Positions 1-8,832 are shown, numbered from the stretch's first letter. The stretch is 64,000 nt of DNA from Flavimaribacter sp024343425 (GCA_965227645.1 OZ245773.1:1736001-1800000); one strand, 5' to 3'. Translations and numbers: made by a program. Notes: generated by a model from the letters alone, not told the origin.

Positions 1-824
1 TCGGCGAACGGGCTGCGCACGATCACCTTGACGTCCTCGCCGCCGAGACGGCGGGACGTGCGGCAGCAATCCATCGCCGTATTGCCGCCGCCAAGAACGA
101 TCACCCGCTTGCCGATTTTCCTGGTGTGCTCGAACGCGACGCTCGAAAGCCAGTTGATGCCGATATGAATGTTGGCGTCCGCTTCCTTGCGGTTCGGCAG
201 TTTGGGCAGGTCCCGTCCGCGCGGCGCGCCGCTGCCGACGAAAACTGCGTCGTAACCCTTGCCGAGCAATTCCGCCATGCTGTCGATATAGGTGTCGAAT
301 TTCGTGACGACGCCCATGTCGAGAATATATCCGATTTCCTCGTCGAGCACGGTTTCCGGCAGTCTGAAGGACGGTATTTGCGAGCGCATGAAGCCGCCAC
401 CCTTGGACTGTCCGTCATAGAGATGCAATTCGTAGCCAAGCGGCGCCAGATCGCGCGCGACCGTCAGCGAGGCCGGCCCCGCTCCGATGAGGGCGATCTT
501 CTTTCCGTTGGCGGGTCCAGCCTTCGGCAGACTGCCGGCGACGTCGTCCTTGAAGTCCGCGGCCACGCGTTTCAGACGGCAGATCGCCACGGGTTCTTCC
601 TCGACCCGTCCGCGGCGGCAGGCTGGTTCGCAAGGCCTGTCGCACGTACGCCCGAGCACGCCGGGAAAGACATTGCTTTCCCAATTGATGAGATAGGCGT
701 CGGTGTAGCGCTTCTGGGCAATTAATCGGATATAGGCGGGGACTGGCGTATGCGCCGGACACGCATACTGGCAGTCGACGACCTTGTGGAAATATTCCGG
801 GTCGCTTGTATCAGTCGGTTTCAG
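1..824 (-). CDS. FAD-dependent oxidoreductase of the GltD/PreT type, 3' end outside the window
   Basis: The reading frame resembles the small subunit of glutamate synthase and the N-terminal part of dihydropyrimidine dehydrogenase. Two cysteine clusters come first (CQYACPAH near residue 19, then CDRPCEPACRRG near residue 60), as expected for [4Fe-4S] binding. A dinucleotide fold follows (IGAGPASLTVARDL) and a second one (VLGGGNTAMDCCR), for FAD and NAD(P)H. It probably shuttles electrons from NAD(P)H; the substrate cannot be read. An in-frame TAG lies at 839-837 and there is no ATG, GTG or TTG before the conserved N-terminus. A CTG at 824-822 has a strong GGGAGAGG ribosome-binding site five bases upstream, so I place the start there. 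The C-terminal part is cut by the window edge. Confidence 0.8.
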   Translation of the reverse strand, partial: MKPTDTSDPEYFHKVVDCQYACPAHTPVPAYIRLIAQKRYTDAYLINWESNVFPGVLGRTCDRPCEPACRRGRVEEEPVAICRLKRVAADFKDDVAGSLPKAGPANGKKIALIGAGPASLTVARDLAPLGYELHLYDGQSKGGGFMRSQIPSFRLPETVLDEEIGYILDMGVVTKFDTYIDSMAELLGKGYDAVFVGSGAPRGRDLPKLPNRKEADANIHIGINWLSSVAFEHTRKIGKRVIVLGGGNTAMDCCRTSRRLGGEDVKVIVRSPFA

Positions 825-1280
825 GTTTGCCTCTCCCTACGCAAACACAAAACGGAGCGCTGCATACCTGTGCAGCGTCTACACTGCACGTCTGTGATAC
901 CCCTCCGACGATCCCTCCCGGATCGTAGTGCGTAACGTCCATTTTAACCTGAAATCCACTTGCGTTCCACCCGTCATTTACTGTGCCGATGCGCGTAGTA
1001 ACTTGATTGTGTTCAGCAAAGGCCTGATCCCGGCCAGTTGCGTGTTTTGCAGATCAGAGATACGCGCCTGATCCGGAGCGTGAAAAGCAACGTGATTATT
1101 TGCGCACGAATTGCGTGTTTCCGCTTGCAACCCGGACTTATTTAAAATAATTCTAAATTAGAAATTCGTTGTCTGAGTTTGTTGGGAATTTCGGACAGGG
1201 AGGAAAAAGACCTGTCAGACAATTGATCGTGCAAAATCATCGTCTTTTGTGAAGATCAATGGCAGGCGCAGTCATATAAA
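825..1280. other. Intergenic region without a protein gene
   Basis: No credible coding frame. It holds the leader of the leftward oxidoreductase gene, including an inverted repeat GTGCAG-N8-CTGCAC at 870-889 within about 65 bases of the start codon, which could be an operator or leader hairpin. An AT-rich stretch around 1141-1165 contains the inverted repeat TTCTAA-a-TTAGAA (1151-1163). TATAAA at 1275-1280 could be a -10 box for the small RNA candidate that follows; no good -35 box is visible. Confidence 0.5.
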
Positions 1281-1281
1281 T

Positions 1282-1374
1282 GCGGAGCATTCGGCGCCTG
1301 GGTTCGCCTGGGAACCGGAACCGCATACCAGAAACCGGCTTGCAAAACGCGCCCTTGCAAGCCGGTTTTTTCTT
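1282..1374 (+). ncRNA. Candidate small RNA ending in a strong terminator
   Basis: No protein gene lies upstream on this strand, yet a near-ideal intrinsic terminator sits at 1332-1374. The preceding ~50 bases are rich in complementary G/C segments (ATGCGG near 1279 against CCGCAT near 1321, and paired GGTTC/GAACC segments), so they can fold. The helicase gene has its own -35/-10 further downstream, so this looks like an independent short transcript of about 90 nt, or an attenuated leader of the helicase mRNA. The 5' end is a guess from TATAAA at 1275-1280. Confidence 0.4.
1332..1374 (+). terminator. Rho-independent terminator
   Basis: A perfect 14-bp stem, AAACCGGCTTGCAA (1332-1345) with its complement at 1355-1368, a 9-nt loop, and a T-rich tail (TTTTTTCTTT). 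Confidence 0.85.
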
Positions 1375-1414
1375 TAGGCAGGTCGCGCGATTGCAATTTA
1401 CGCGTAAACCTCCT

Positions 1415-1443
1415 TTGACAGTTTGGGCGTCGAACTCTACAGG
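1415..1443 (+). promoter_or_regulatory. Candidate sigma70-type promoter of the helicase gene
   Basis: TTGACA at 1415-1420, a 17-bp spacer, then TACAGG at 1438-1443. The -35 is a consensus match, the -10 is weak. It lies between the upstream terminator and the helicase start. Confidence 0.4.
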
Positions 1444-1559
1444 TCGGCTCAAATCCCCTGAACATCTTCGCCATGACGAACGACGGCATGATCCCGGCAC
1501 ACAATCGCTGCCCGAAGCGCGCACAAGATGATATTCAGCGAACCGCAGAGATGGTGACC

Positions 1560-3362
1560 ATGACGCTCAATAACGACACAAACAGCACATCCCCGATCAC
1601 CGGCATACATCCGGCCCTTGCATCCGCCCTCGAGGCGAAAGGCTACACCCAGCTCACTCCGGTTCAATTGGCGATGTCGAATGAGGAGCATCGCGAAGCC
1701 GATTTGCTGGTCTCGGCGCAGACCGGCTCGGGAAAAACGGTCGCCTTCGGCATTGCAGTTGCGCCAACGCTGCTTGGAAGCGGTGAACGCTTTGACGCGG
1801 CTGCCGCGCCATTGGGCCTGATCATCGCGCCGACGCGCGAACTCGCCATTCAGGTCCAGCGGGAACTCGACTGGCTCTACGCGACCGCGCAGATCAGGAT
1901 CGCAACCTGCGTCGGCGGGATGGACATGCGCAACGAACGTCGTGCGCTCGAACGCGGCGCGCATCTGGTCGTGGGCACGCCCGGGCGACTGCGCGACCAC
2001 ATCACGCGGGGAGCGCTGGACCTGAGCGCCATTCGCGCGGTGGTGCTCGATGAAGCCGACGAGATGCTGGACCTTGGTTTTCGCGACGACCTGGAATTCA
2101 TCCTCGGTGCGGCGCCGCGAGACCGCCGGACGCTACTCTTTTCGGCGACTGTAGGGCGCGGCATCGCCGAACTGGCCAAGACCGTGCAGACAAATGCGGT
2201 GCGCATTGCGACAACCGCCTCTGCCGAACAGCATGCAGACATCGATTATCAGCTGATGCTGGTGCGGCGCGACGAGCGGGAACACGCCATCATCAACACG
2301 CTGCTGGATTCCGACAGCACGAGCGCTCTGGTGTTCTGCCACACGCGTGAAGCGGTTCGCCATCTTACGGCGCGCCTCGCCAATCGCGGCTTCTCGGTGG
2401 TTTCGCTTTCTGGCGAGATGGCGCAATCGGAGCGTTCAAATGCGCTGCAATCCATGCGCGACGGACGATCGCGCGTCTGCGTGGCGACCGACGTCGCGGC
2501 GCGCGGCATCGACCTTCCGAACCTGGACCTTGTGGTCCACGCTGACGTTCCGAGCAACCCGGAGACTCTGCTGCATCGTTCCGGCCGGACCGGCCGCGCC
2601 GGTCGAAAGGGCGTCTGTGTGCTCATCGTGCCGGAACACAGGCGTGGCGCGGCGCAACGCGTGCTCGCATCGGCGAAGCTGACAGCGACCGTGCGCGCCG
2701 CGCCCGGCATTGCGGATATCGAGGCGCGCTACCGCCGGCGGATACGCGACGCCGCCGTATCGGCCGCGGAGCCTGACGAACTGGAGGCGGATTTCGTGTC
2801 CGAGTTGCTGGACCAGGCGGGACCGCGGCGCATCGCAGCGGCGTTCCTTCGCCTGCAACTGGCCGCCCACCCCGTTCCCGAGGACCTTTCGCCGCTTCCC
2901 GCCGAGGCCTTGAAGAACAGGCCTTCCAGGCGTGACCGCCAGTCCGCAGAGGGACGCGCGCCGGCTCGCGAGCCGCGCGGCCCGGATATGCAGGGCGGCG
3001 CCTGGTTCACAATTTCGATAGGGCGAAAGCAGCGCGCCGACCCGAAATTCCTGCTGCCGATGATCTGTAACGCCGGCGGCGTGACACGGCGCGATGTCGG
3101 CGCGATCAGGATCGACGATGCCGAAACCCGTTTCGAGATTTCCGCCGACAAGGCCGCCAGCTACGCGGAGCAACTCAAACGGCCCGGCGGGCTTGAGAAA
3201 GGCGTCATCATCGCGCCGGCCGGTGAAGTGCGCGGGAAGCCGAAGCATGCGAAACGAAAATTCAAGGAGGGTGGTAAGCCAGTCCACAAACGCAAGGGCC
3301 CGGCGGCGGATCGCAGTCAAACGCGGAAACACAAGGGCCGCAAACCAAAACGCCCAGCCTGA
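1560..3362 (+). CDS. DEAD-box ATP-dependent RNA helicase with DbpA-type RNA-binding domain
   Basis: An ATP-driven RNA unwinding protein, likely acting in ribosome assembly or RNA turnover, often cold-induced. The motifs are complete: Q motif GYTQLTPVQ, Walker A AQTGSGKT, PTRELA, DEAD, SAT, ARGID and HRSGRTGRAGR. After the two RecA domains comes a DbpA-like RNA-binding region (from about GGAWFTISIGRKQ to the GVIIAPAG stretch) and a strongly basic tail ending KGRKPKRPA. The frame is open from 1473, but ATG at 1560 has AGAG nine bases upstream and directly precedes the conserved sequence; ATG 1551 is an alternative. The ~600-residue length fits the rhizobial form, longer than E. coli DbpA. Confidence 0.9.
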   Translation: MTLNNDTNSTSPITGIHPALASALEAKGYTQLTPVQLAMSNEEHREADLLVSAQTGSGKTVAFGIAVAPTLLGSGERFDAAAAPLGLIIAPTRELAIQVQRELDWLYATAQIRIATCVGGMDMRNERRALERGAHLVVGTPGRLRDHITRGALDLSAIRAVVLDEADEMLDLGFRDDLEFILGAAPRDRRTLLFSATVGRGIAELAKTVQTNAVRIATTASAEQHADIDYQLMLVRRDEREHAIINTLLDSDSTSALVFCHTREAVRHLTARLANRGFSVVSLSGEMAQSERSNALQSMRDGRSRVCVATDVAARGIDLPNLDLVVHADVPSNPETLLHRSGRTGRAGRKGVCVLIVPEHRRGAAQRVLASAKLTATVRAAPGIADIEARYRRRIRDAAVSAAEPDELEADFVSELLDQAGPRRIAAAFLRLQLAAHPVPEDLSPLPAEALKNRPSRRDRQSAEGRAPAREPRGPDMQGGAWFTISIGRKQRADPKFLLPMICNAGGVTRRDVGAIRIDDAETRFEISADKAASYAEQLKRPGGLEKGVIIAPAGEVRGKPKHAKRKFKEGGKPVHKRKGPAADRSQTRKHKGRKPKRPA

Positions 3363-3518
3363 CAGCCTTTCACGTCCACAGTGTAGCAATCGGCATGGGA
3401 GCCGGTGCGTCGAGCGTATGTCGCGAGAGACGCCATGTTGTCGGCAGGCCAGGATATTGCCGTCTTGATGAATTGCCGCCGCGCCAGCCTCCGGCTATTG
3501 CTGTTGTGAGACAACAGC

Positions 3519-5162
3519 ATGGGTTGGGCAGGCATGGACGACAAACCGGGAAAAAATATTGCGGTCGTTGGCTGCGGGCCGAGGGGGCTTGGCGCGCTCG
3601 AGGCGCTTGCCGCGCGACTTTCGCGCGATGGTTCACCGATTTCCGTGGACGTCTACGATCCGTTTCCCATGCTCGGCGCAGGGCCGAATTTCGATCCGGA
3701 CGAGAGCGAGGTCTGCCGGCTGAACATTCCGATCCGCGACATCGAGATTGATCCCCCGGGGTTCTCCCGCTGCAGACGTTTTGGAGAATGGATTGCAAAG
3801 GCGCCGGACCCTGATGATTTTCCGTCGCGCGTGAAAATGGGGCGTTACCTGGAGACGCGATATTCGGATGTATGGTCGTATGGCGTTCTCGCGATCCGTC
3901 ATCAGATACAGCGCGTCGAGCGGGTGAGGCGCGCCGAAAACGGCTGGTATCTTCTGTCAGGCCACGTGTGGCGCGGTCCCTACGCTGAAGTGCTGCTGGC
4001 GCTCGGGCAGCCGGAGACTGCGCCTGACGACCAGCTTGCCGCGTGGATACGTCACGCGGACACATCTTCAGGAACCCTTTCAGAGGCCTATCCTGCAAAG
4101 CAACTGCAGATCCGTGCAGCAGATTGGGCTGGGAAAACCGTTGCGATACGCGGTTTCGCGCTGTCCGCCTTCGATATTCTGCGTGTTCTGACAACGGGGC
4201 AGGGAGGCAAATTCAATGGCGGACGCTATCGTGCTTCAGGACGCGAGCCTGCGCGCATCGCGCCGTTTTCATTCGACGGCAAGCCGCCGTTTCCAAAGCC
4301 GGAAACCGAGGCGCTGGATGCGCTGTTCTCGCCAACAACGCAGGAAACCGAAGGTTTTTCCATCTCGATCGCCAAAGCTGCAATCGCCGATCCACAGCAG
4401 GCGCGGGACTTCGTCGACGCTTCCCTGATCCCTGTTGTCGGGCGGATCCTGCAGGCCTGCGGCGCTGACCACGGCTCGCAACCCATTTCCGACTGGCTCG
4501 GTCAGGAATGGGAAAATCCGGGATCGCAGGAAACGGGCGATTCTCTGGAGACACTGAAACACGGAATCGCCATGGCCGAGGGCGCCAGCGCGCCCACAGT
4601 CGGGTTCGCCGTCGGTCAGGTCTGGCGCAAATGGCAGAACGAGTTCAGAAGCGGCTTCAATCCCGCCGAGACGCCGCCTGAAACGGCGGACATCCTCATC
4701 GGCTTCGATGAAGGTTTGAAGCGCTACTCCTATGGCCCGCCGATCGCGTCCAGCCGCGAACTTGTCGCTTTGATTGAGGCTGGCGTCGCAACCCTGGATT
4801 TCGCTGCTGATCCCGAGATTTCGCTGACCTCCGCCGGCTGGACGCTGAAGAAGGCCGGCAATGTCCTGGAGGCGACCGTCATGATCGATTCCGTCCTGCC
4901 TAATCCCGATCTCGGCGCGGTCCGCTCGTCATTGCTGTCCGGCCTTCAGGATGATGGCTGGCTTACGCAATTCGCCGAGGGTTTTGGCGCGCATTCCGGA
5001 GCCGACGGAAGCCTGATCGGCAAGGACGGCCAAAGGGCGCCGGGTCTCTGCCTGCTGGGACGCCTTGCGCTCGGCAGCGTCGCTGCCGCCGACTCCCTGC
5101 ATGATTGTTTCGGCGCGGCGTCCGACCGCTGGGCCGAAGGCGTCGTCGATCGCCTGAGGTAG
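3519..5162 (+). CDS. FAD/NAD(P)-binding protein (NAD_binding_9 type)
   Basis: The N-terminal dinucleotide-binding fold is clear: IAVVGCGPRGLGALEALAARL at residues ~14-34, where the GPRG form is typical of the NAD_binding_9 family. The motif DPFPMLGAGPNFDP, and later an internal strand for a second nucleotide fold (VAIRGFALSAFDILRVLT), support a flavin-dependent oxidoreductase or monooxygenase-like fold. No substrate is evident. No signal peptide. Start 3519 has GTGAGA about eight bases upstream; ATG 3534 is a possible alternative. It stands alone, with a convergent neighbour downstream. Confidence 0.75.
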   Translation: MGWAGMDDKPGKNIAVVGCGPRGLGALEALAARLSRDGSPISVDVYDPFPMLGAGPNFDPDESEVCRLNIPIRDIEIDPPGFSRCRRFGEWIAKAPDPDDFPSRVKMGRYLETRYSDVWSYGVLAIRHQIQRVERVRRAENGWYLLSGHVWRGPYAEVLLALGQPETAPDDQLAAWIRHADTSSGTLSEAYPAKQLQIRAADWAGKTVAIRGFALSAFDILRVLTTGQGGKFNGGRYRASGREPARIAPFSFDGKPPFPKPETEALDALFSPTTQETEGFSISIAKAAIADPQQARDFVDASLIPVVGRILQACGADHGSQPISDWLGQEWENPGSQETGDSLETLKHGIAMAEGASAPTVGFAVGQVWRKWQNEFRSGFNPAETPPETADILIGFDEGLKRYSYGPPIASSRELVALIEAGVATLDFAADPEISLTSAGWTLKKAGNVLEATVMIDSVLPNPDLGAVRSSLLSGLQDDGWLTQFAEGFGAHSGADGSLIGKDGQRAPGLCLLGRLALGSVAAADSLHDCFGAASDRWAEGVVDRLR

Positions 5163-5264
5163 GCGATCCTGATCATTTCCTTAGGTTTGGCGCCGCCGAG
5201 AGTTTTGCTGCGAACCCTGAAAGGCGCATGCCGAGACCAGGCTCGGCACGCGTATCACCAGGTT

Positions 5265-6035
5265 TCACTTTGCTGCAGCAGCGACTGTTTGCGCCGCCTG
5301 AACGATGACGTCGGCGACCGATTTCGGTTGTGTCATGAAGACCGCGTGGCTGGCCTTTACTTCGGTGACGTTGGCGCCGATGCGTTCCGCCATCCAGTAG
5401 AGCATCTTCATGTCGAACGCCTTGTCGTCCGTGGCGACGACCGCCCAGCTTGGCTTCACCCGCCAGGCGGCGTTTTCGAGCGCGGTTTCAAAGGAGCTCA
5501 TGTTGATTGGGACTTGCGAATCCCGGAGAAATGCAGCGTCTGCGTCGCTGGCGTCGGCTGCGAATCCGGACTTGAAATTCTCTGCCTTTACAAATCCGTA
5601 GCCGTCTTCGCCGATGTCGAGCACGAACTCCGGCGGGCTGGTGAACCCTGCATAGAGTTGCGCGGTCGTCTCGCCGGCGTCCGGCGACAGCGCAGAGACG
5701 TAAACGAGACCCGCCACGTTCGGATGGACGCCCGCTTCGGTGATGACGGTTCCGCCCCATGAGTGGCCGACCAGTATGGTTTGTCCCTGTTGCCGATCCA
5801 GCACCCGCCTCGTTGCGGCGACGTCGTCGGCAAGCGACGTCAGCGGGTTCTGAACGATGCTCACCCTGTATCCGCGTTCCGTCAGTTCTTCATAGACCTT
5901 GCGCCAGCCCGAGCCGTCGACAAAGGCGCCGTGCACCAGGACCACGTTTCGGACCATCGTATCGTCGGCGGAATGCGCAGGCGTCGCGGATACAAGACTT
6001 GCCGCAACGGATGCGGCCAAAATACTCTTCTTCAT
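5265..6035 (-). CDS. Exported alpha/beta hydrolase
   Basis: Residues 1-23 form a signal peptide (MKKSILAASV..., cleavage likely after AHSA). The mature protein is a short alpha/beta hydrolase with oxyanion strand VVLVHGAFVDGSGW and nucleophile elbow GHSWGG (Ser92). The C-terminal SHAVFMTQP stretch carries the catalytic His candidate. It belongs to the small esterase-like group annotated as alpha/beta fold hydrolases; substrate unknown. It is the last gene of a leftward operon after an SDR and an NTF2-like protein, 72 bp from the SDR stop, divergent from a LysR gene that probably controls all three. Confidence 0.85.
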   Translation of the reverse strand: MKKSILAASVAASLVSATPAHSADDTMVRNVVLVHGAFVDGSGWRKVYEELTERGYRVSIVQNPLTSLADDVAATRRVLDRQQGQTILVGHSWGGTVITEAGVHPNVAGLVYVSALSPDAGETTAQLYAGFTSPPEFVLDIGEDGYGFVKAENFKSGFAADASDADAAFLRDSQVPINMSSFETALENAAWRVKPSWAVVATDDKAFDMKMLYWMAERIGANVTEVKASHAVFMTQPKSVADVIVQAAQTVAAAAK

Positions 6036-6107
6036 ATCGGGTTTCCTTGTTGGAGTTTTGAGCGGGGCCGCGGCGAGAGCGTCGCGGTCCTGCTGAGTGT
6101 TGACGGG

Positions 6108-6887
6108 TCACACGGTCGGTACTGTGCCGCCGTCGATCAGGTGCTCCGAGCCTGTGATGGTGGCGGCGCGATCGGACGCCAGAAAGGCGATCAGACTGGC
6201 GACTTCGACCGGGTTCGATGGACGGCCGATGGGAATGCCGCCGAGTGAATCCATGATGATTTTCCGGCCGCCTTCGATAGTCGTGCCTGCCTGTTTGGCG
6301 AGCCGCGCGGCCAGGTCGACGGAGGCTTCCGTGTCGATCCAGCCCGGCGATACCCGCGTTACGCGGACGCCCTTGGGCGAGATCTCCTTGGACAGGCACT
6401 TGCTGTAGGTCGAAAGAGCGGCCTTCGCGGCCGCATAGGCGGTCGTGGCGTCGGGCAGGGGCATCAGCCGCTGGATGGACGACACATGGATGATCACGCC
6501 GCTGCCCGCGGCGACCATGTCCGGCGCGAGCAGCCTGTCGAGGCGGACGGCGGGGAACAGGTTGAGGTCCAGTTCCGTTCGCCATTCATCGTCGGACAGG
6601 GCTTCGAAGCCGCCCGCAGGCGCGGACGAGCCGCCAAGCATGTGAACGATGATGTCCACCCCGCTCAGCCGCTCGCGAACCGCCTGCGCAACGCTGACGC
6701 AGCCCTCTGCGGTCGTAAGATCGGCCGCCACGAACTCTTCGTCCGGCATGTCTTCCGGCTTCGACCTCGCAGTCGTCAGAACCTGCGCGCCGAGTTCGCG
6801 GAAGAGGCGCACCGTCGCCGCGCCTGCGCCGCGGGTGCCGGAGGTGACGAGGGCCCTTTTGCCCTGGAGGGTGAGAAACGCGTTCAT
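6108..6887 (-). CDS. SDR family oxidoreductase
   Basis: A classical short-chain dehydrogenase of 259 residues: nucleotide-binding TSGTRGAGAATVRLF near residue 15, the active-site Ser in HVSSIQRL, the YAAAK catalytic Tyr/Lys pair, and the C-terminal GSEHLIDGGTVPTV. The Rossmann motif is slightly unusual (SGTRGAG). The ATG at 6887 overlaps the stop of the upstream NTF2-like gene (ATGA), so the two are translationally coupled. The pairing with an NTF2-like protein and a secreted hydrolase suggests small-molecule modification or detoxification; the substrate is unknown. Confidence 0.9.
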   Translation of the reverse strand: MNAFLTLQGKRALVTSGTRGAGAATVRLFRELGAQVLTTARSKPEDMPDEEFVAADLTTAEGCVSVAQAVRERLSGVDIIVHMLGGSSAPAGGFEALSDDEWRTELDLNLFPAVRLDRLLAPDMVAAGSGVIIHVSSIQRLMPLPDATTAYAAAKAALSTYSKCLSKEISPKGVRVTRVSPGWIDTEASVDLAARLAKQAGTTIEGGRKIIMDSLGGIPIGRPSNPVEVASLIAFLASDRAATITGSEHLIDGGTVPTV

Positions 6888-7207
6888 GCGCAAATCTCCA
6901 GGCTCCTGATCCGGTCGTCTTTCAGCCGGAAGGCGAAGGTCAGTACTGCGGGACTGCCCAGAAACTCGCCCGTCACCCTGGCGCGAACCTTCGAGAGGCC
7001 GTCTTCTTCGCGATATTCCAGCGGTTCGGCCACGTGATGATACTTCTCCTTGGACATCCGCCACCACTTTTCGATGTCGGCCTGGCCGGAATGGGTGCGT
7101 CCTTCGTCCATGACCGTAGCGTCGGACAGGAAGTTTCTGATCGGCGTCTCGCCGTCGTTTTGCTTGTCGGCGTCAAAAAACGCCTGAACCGGAATTGGCA
7201 GCTTCAT
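6884..7207 (-). CDS. NTF2-like / SnoaL-type protein
   Basis: A small protein of 107 residues with the helix-and-curved-sheet pattern of the SnoaL/NTF2 fold (PIPVQAFFDADKQND, then DATVMDEGRTHSGQADIEKWW and VTGEFLGSPAVLTFAFRL). Such proteins are isomerases, hydrolases or binding partners of short-chain dehydrogenases. ATG 7207 is preceded by AAGGAG at good spacing and overlaps the next gene by four bases. First gene of the operon under the divergent LysR regulator. Confidence 0.8.
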   Translation of the reverse strand: MKLPIPVQAFFDADKQNDGETPIRNFLSDATVMDEGRTHSGQADIEKWWRMSKEKYHHVAEPLEYREEDGLSKVRARVTGEFLGSPAVLTFAFRLKDDRIRSLEICA

Positions 7208-7315
7208 ATCACTGCTCCTTGTGTTCGGATTGGTCTTATCGACAGCAAAATAGGCGTAGACATGCGTCCCGATAAGCAGGATAATGTTGGATGTCACATT
7301 TCGAAAAACAGGATA
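7208..7315. promoter_or_regulatory. Divergent control region between NTF2-like/SDR operon and LysR gene
   Basis: A 108-bp region between divergent start codons. It contains a direct repeat CAGGATAATGT (near 7278 and 7309), the second copy overlapping the LysR start codon. LysR proteins generally bind such divergent regions and repress their own gene, so this is the likely operator; the exact box is an inference. Confidence 0.4.
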
Positions 7316-8260
7316 ATGTATAAGCCAGGACTAAACGATCTTGACGCAGTGATCGCCATCGTGCGCAGGGGATCCTTCCGCGCCGCCGCGCTTGATCTCG
7401 GCATGTCGACGACCGCGCTCAGCAACGCCGTCGGCAAGCTTGAATCGAACCTTGGCGTTCGTCTTTTCAATCGCACGACCCGAAGCGTTTCGCTGACGGA
7501 CGCCGGGCAGGCTTTCGTCGATCAGATCGGCGCTCCGTTGCAGGACATCCACGGCGCAATCGAGGCCGCGCGTTCGCGGCAGACCACCCCGTCTGGAACG
7601 ATCCGGATCAATGCCTTCGGAACGGCGGCAAGAGCGATCATCTCACCGCTGATCCTTGAGTTTCTCGATCGCTATCCGCAGACGCATGTCGTTCTGGCGA
7701 CGGAAGACCGGCTGGTCGACATCGTTGCGGAAGGCTTTGATCTCGGCGTGCGGTTTGCAGGCCTCGTTCCAAGCGACATGATCGCGGTGTCGCTCGGCCG
7801 AAAGCAACGTTATGCGGTCGTCGGTTCGCCGGAACATATCGGGAAATACGGGAGGCCGCTGGTCCCGCCGGATATTCTCAATCATCCGTGCATACGCGTC
7901 AGGCTTCCCAACGGCGCGCTTTATCGATGGCAATTCGAAAAGGGCGGTCAAAGCGCCCAGATCGAAGTCACTGGCCGGATAACCCTGGGCGAGACCAGCA
8001 TCGCGCGTATCGCCGCGCTGGAAGGCATTGGTCTCGGATTCTTCATGGAGCAGGATGTGGAGGCGGATATCGAAGCCGGGAGGCTCGTGCGCGTGCTGGA
8101 GGACTGGACTCCTCCGTTTCCCGGGCTTTGCCTCTATTATCCCGGCCGGCGCAACCCGTCCGCCGCCTTCAAGGCGTTCATCGAGCTTGCGCGCGAATTG
8201 AGCGCGAAACGCATCGAGAGTGTCCAGAGCCGCCCGTTATCTGGCGATCCGGGACGATAG
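7316..8260 (+). CDS. LysR-type transcriptional regulator
   Basis: N-terminal winged helix-turn-helix with the canonical pattern (DLDAVIAIVRRGSFRAAALDLGMSTTALSNAVGKLE, then GVRLFNRTTRSVSLTDAG). The effector-binding domain follows (from about residue 90, with YPQTHVVLATEDRLVDIVAEGFDLGVR), typical of the group regulating oxidoreductase or efflux operons. It is divergent from the NTF2-like/SDR/hydrolase operon, its probable target. The 3' end of the gene (8161-8213) occurs again almost unchanged at 12602-12652, which marks the border of the next island. Confidence 0.9.
   Translation: MYKPGLNDLDAVIAIVRRGSFRAAALDLGMSTTALSNAVGKLESNLGVRLFNRTTRSVSLTDAGQAFVDQIGAPLQDIHGAIEAARSRQTTPSGTIRINAFGTAARAIISPLILEFLDRYPQTHVVLATEDRLVDIVAEGFDLGVRFAGLVPSDMIAVSLGRKQRYAVVGSPEHIGKYGRPLVPPDILNHPCIRVRLPNGALYRWQFEKGGQSAQIEVTGRITLGETSIARIAALEGIGLGFFMEQDVEADIEAGRLVRVLEDWTPPFPGLCLYYPGRRNPSAAFKAFIELARELSAKRIESVQSRPLSGDPGR
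8161..8213 (+). repeat. Left copy of island-flanking direct repeat (inside LysR 3' end)
   Basis: This 53-bp stretch encodes AAFKAFIELARELSAKR of the LysR protein. It matches 12602-12652 with two substitutions and a 2-bp gap. The two copies bound the segment with the OLD nuclease and Ntn-hydrolase genes. Confidence 0.7.
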
Positions 8261-8354
8261 CGGTTCCGGCAATCCGGATTTGGGTCGAGGGAGGGTTCGC
8301 GAAACTAACGGCAGTCGAACCTTCAAGCGCCAGGCGACAAAGGCGGCAGGCTCG

Positions 8355-8597
8355 TTATCCGGCCGGGGGCATCCTGTCGAATTTCTGCAAGGAAGGGGCA
8401 AGGTGGTCCCAGTCATGTCCGGCTGCGGTCCAGGTCGCCGGCTGCGGTTTGTAACGGCTCTGATCGTCGAGGCTTGCCGGCGTCACGATGAAGGCATCGG
8501 GCATATGGGGAAATGTCATGTAGACGGACGAACCGCATATGGGGCAGAAGCCACGCCGCTTCAGCGTGCCGCCGTCGCCTTGTGACTGCAAGAAGAA
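8355..8597 (-). pseudogene. C-terminal fragment of a GFA/CENP-V family protein
   Basis: The frame reads GGTLKRRGFCPICGSSVYM and ends around DHLAPSLQKFDRMPPAG, the C-terminal half of glutathione-dependent formaldehyde-activating (GFA) type zinc proteins, with the FCPxCGS zinc ligands present. The N-terminal half with its CxCGxxR and CHCxxC motifs is missing: a TGA lies immediately upstream at 8600-8598 and there is no ribosome-binding site. About 78 residues remain of a usual ~130. Most likely a relic. Confidence 0.7.
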
Positions 8598-8657
8598 TCA
8601 CGCGAAAGGACCGCTCCCCAGCAAGCTATGCCGGGAGCGATCATGCTGATCAGTTGA

Positions 8658-8789
8658 TCACCACAGCCCGGCAACCTTGGTTGCCAGCAGAACGAGAACG
8701 ATGACGACGGAAGCAGCGATGGCGAATTTGCCGTCGGCTGAAATTTCGATGCCCGGTACTTTGAACCGGAATTTGTCTTGAGGTTCCAT
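8658..8789 (-). CDS. Small single-pass membrane protein, 43 residues
   Basis: Starts at ATG 8789 behind a strong AAAGGAGGG site. It has a polar N-terminus (MEPQDKFRFKVPGIEISADGK) followed by one hydrophobic helix (FAIAASVVIVLVLLATKVAGLW) reaching the C-terminus, so an N-in or N-out single-span peptide. No family is recognised. Its upstream region carries a nested palindrome at 8833-8866. Confidence 0.65.
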   Translation of the reverse strand: MEPQDKFRFKVPGIEISADGKFAIAASVVIVLVLLATKVAGLW

Positions 8790-8832
8790 GAGCCCTCCTT
8801 TGGCGATCGGAGAGGCTCGGGCTTCAATTACC

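Noticed and set aside
1151..1163. Irr-type iron box (TTCTAA-a-TTAGAA)
   Set aside because: The half-sites are in the opposite order to the Irr consensus and no iron gene is next to it.
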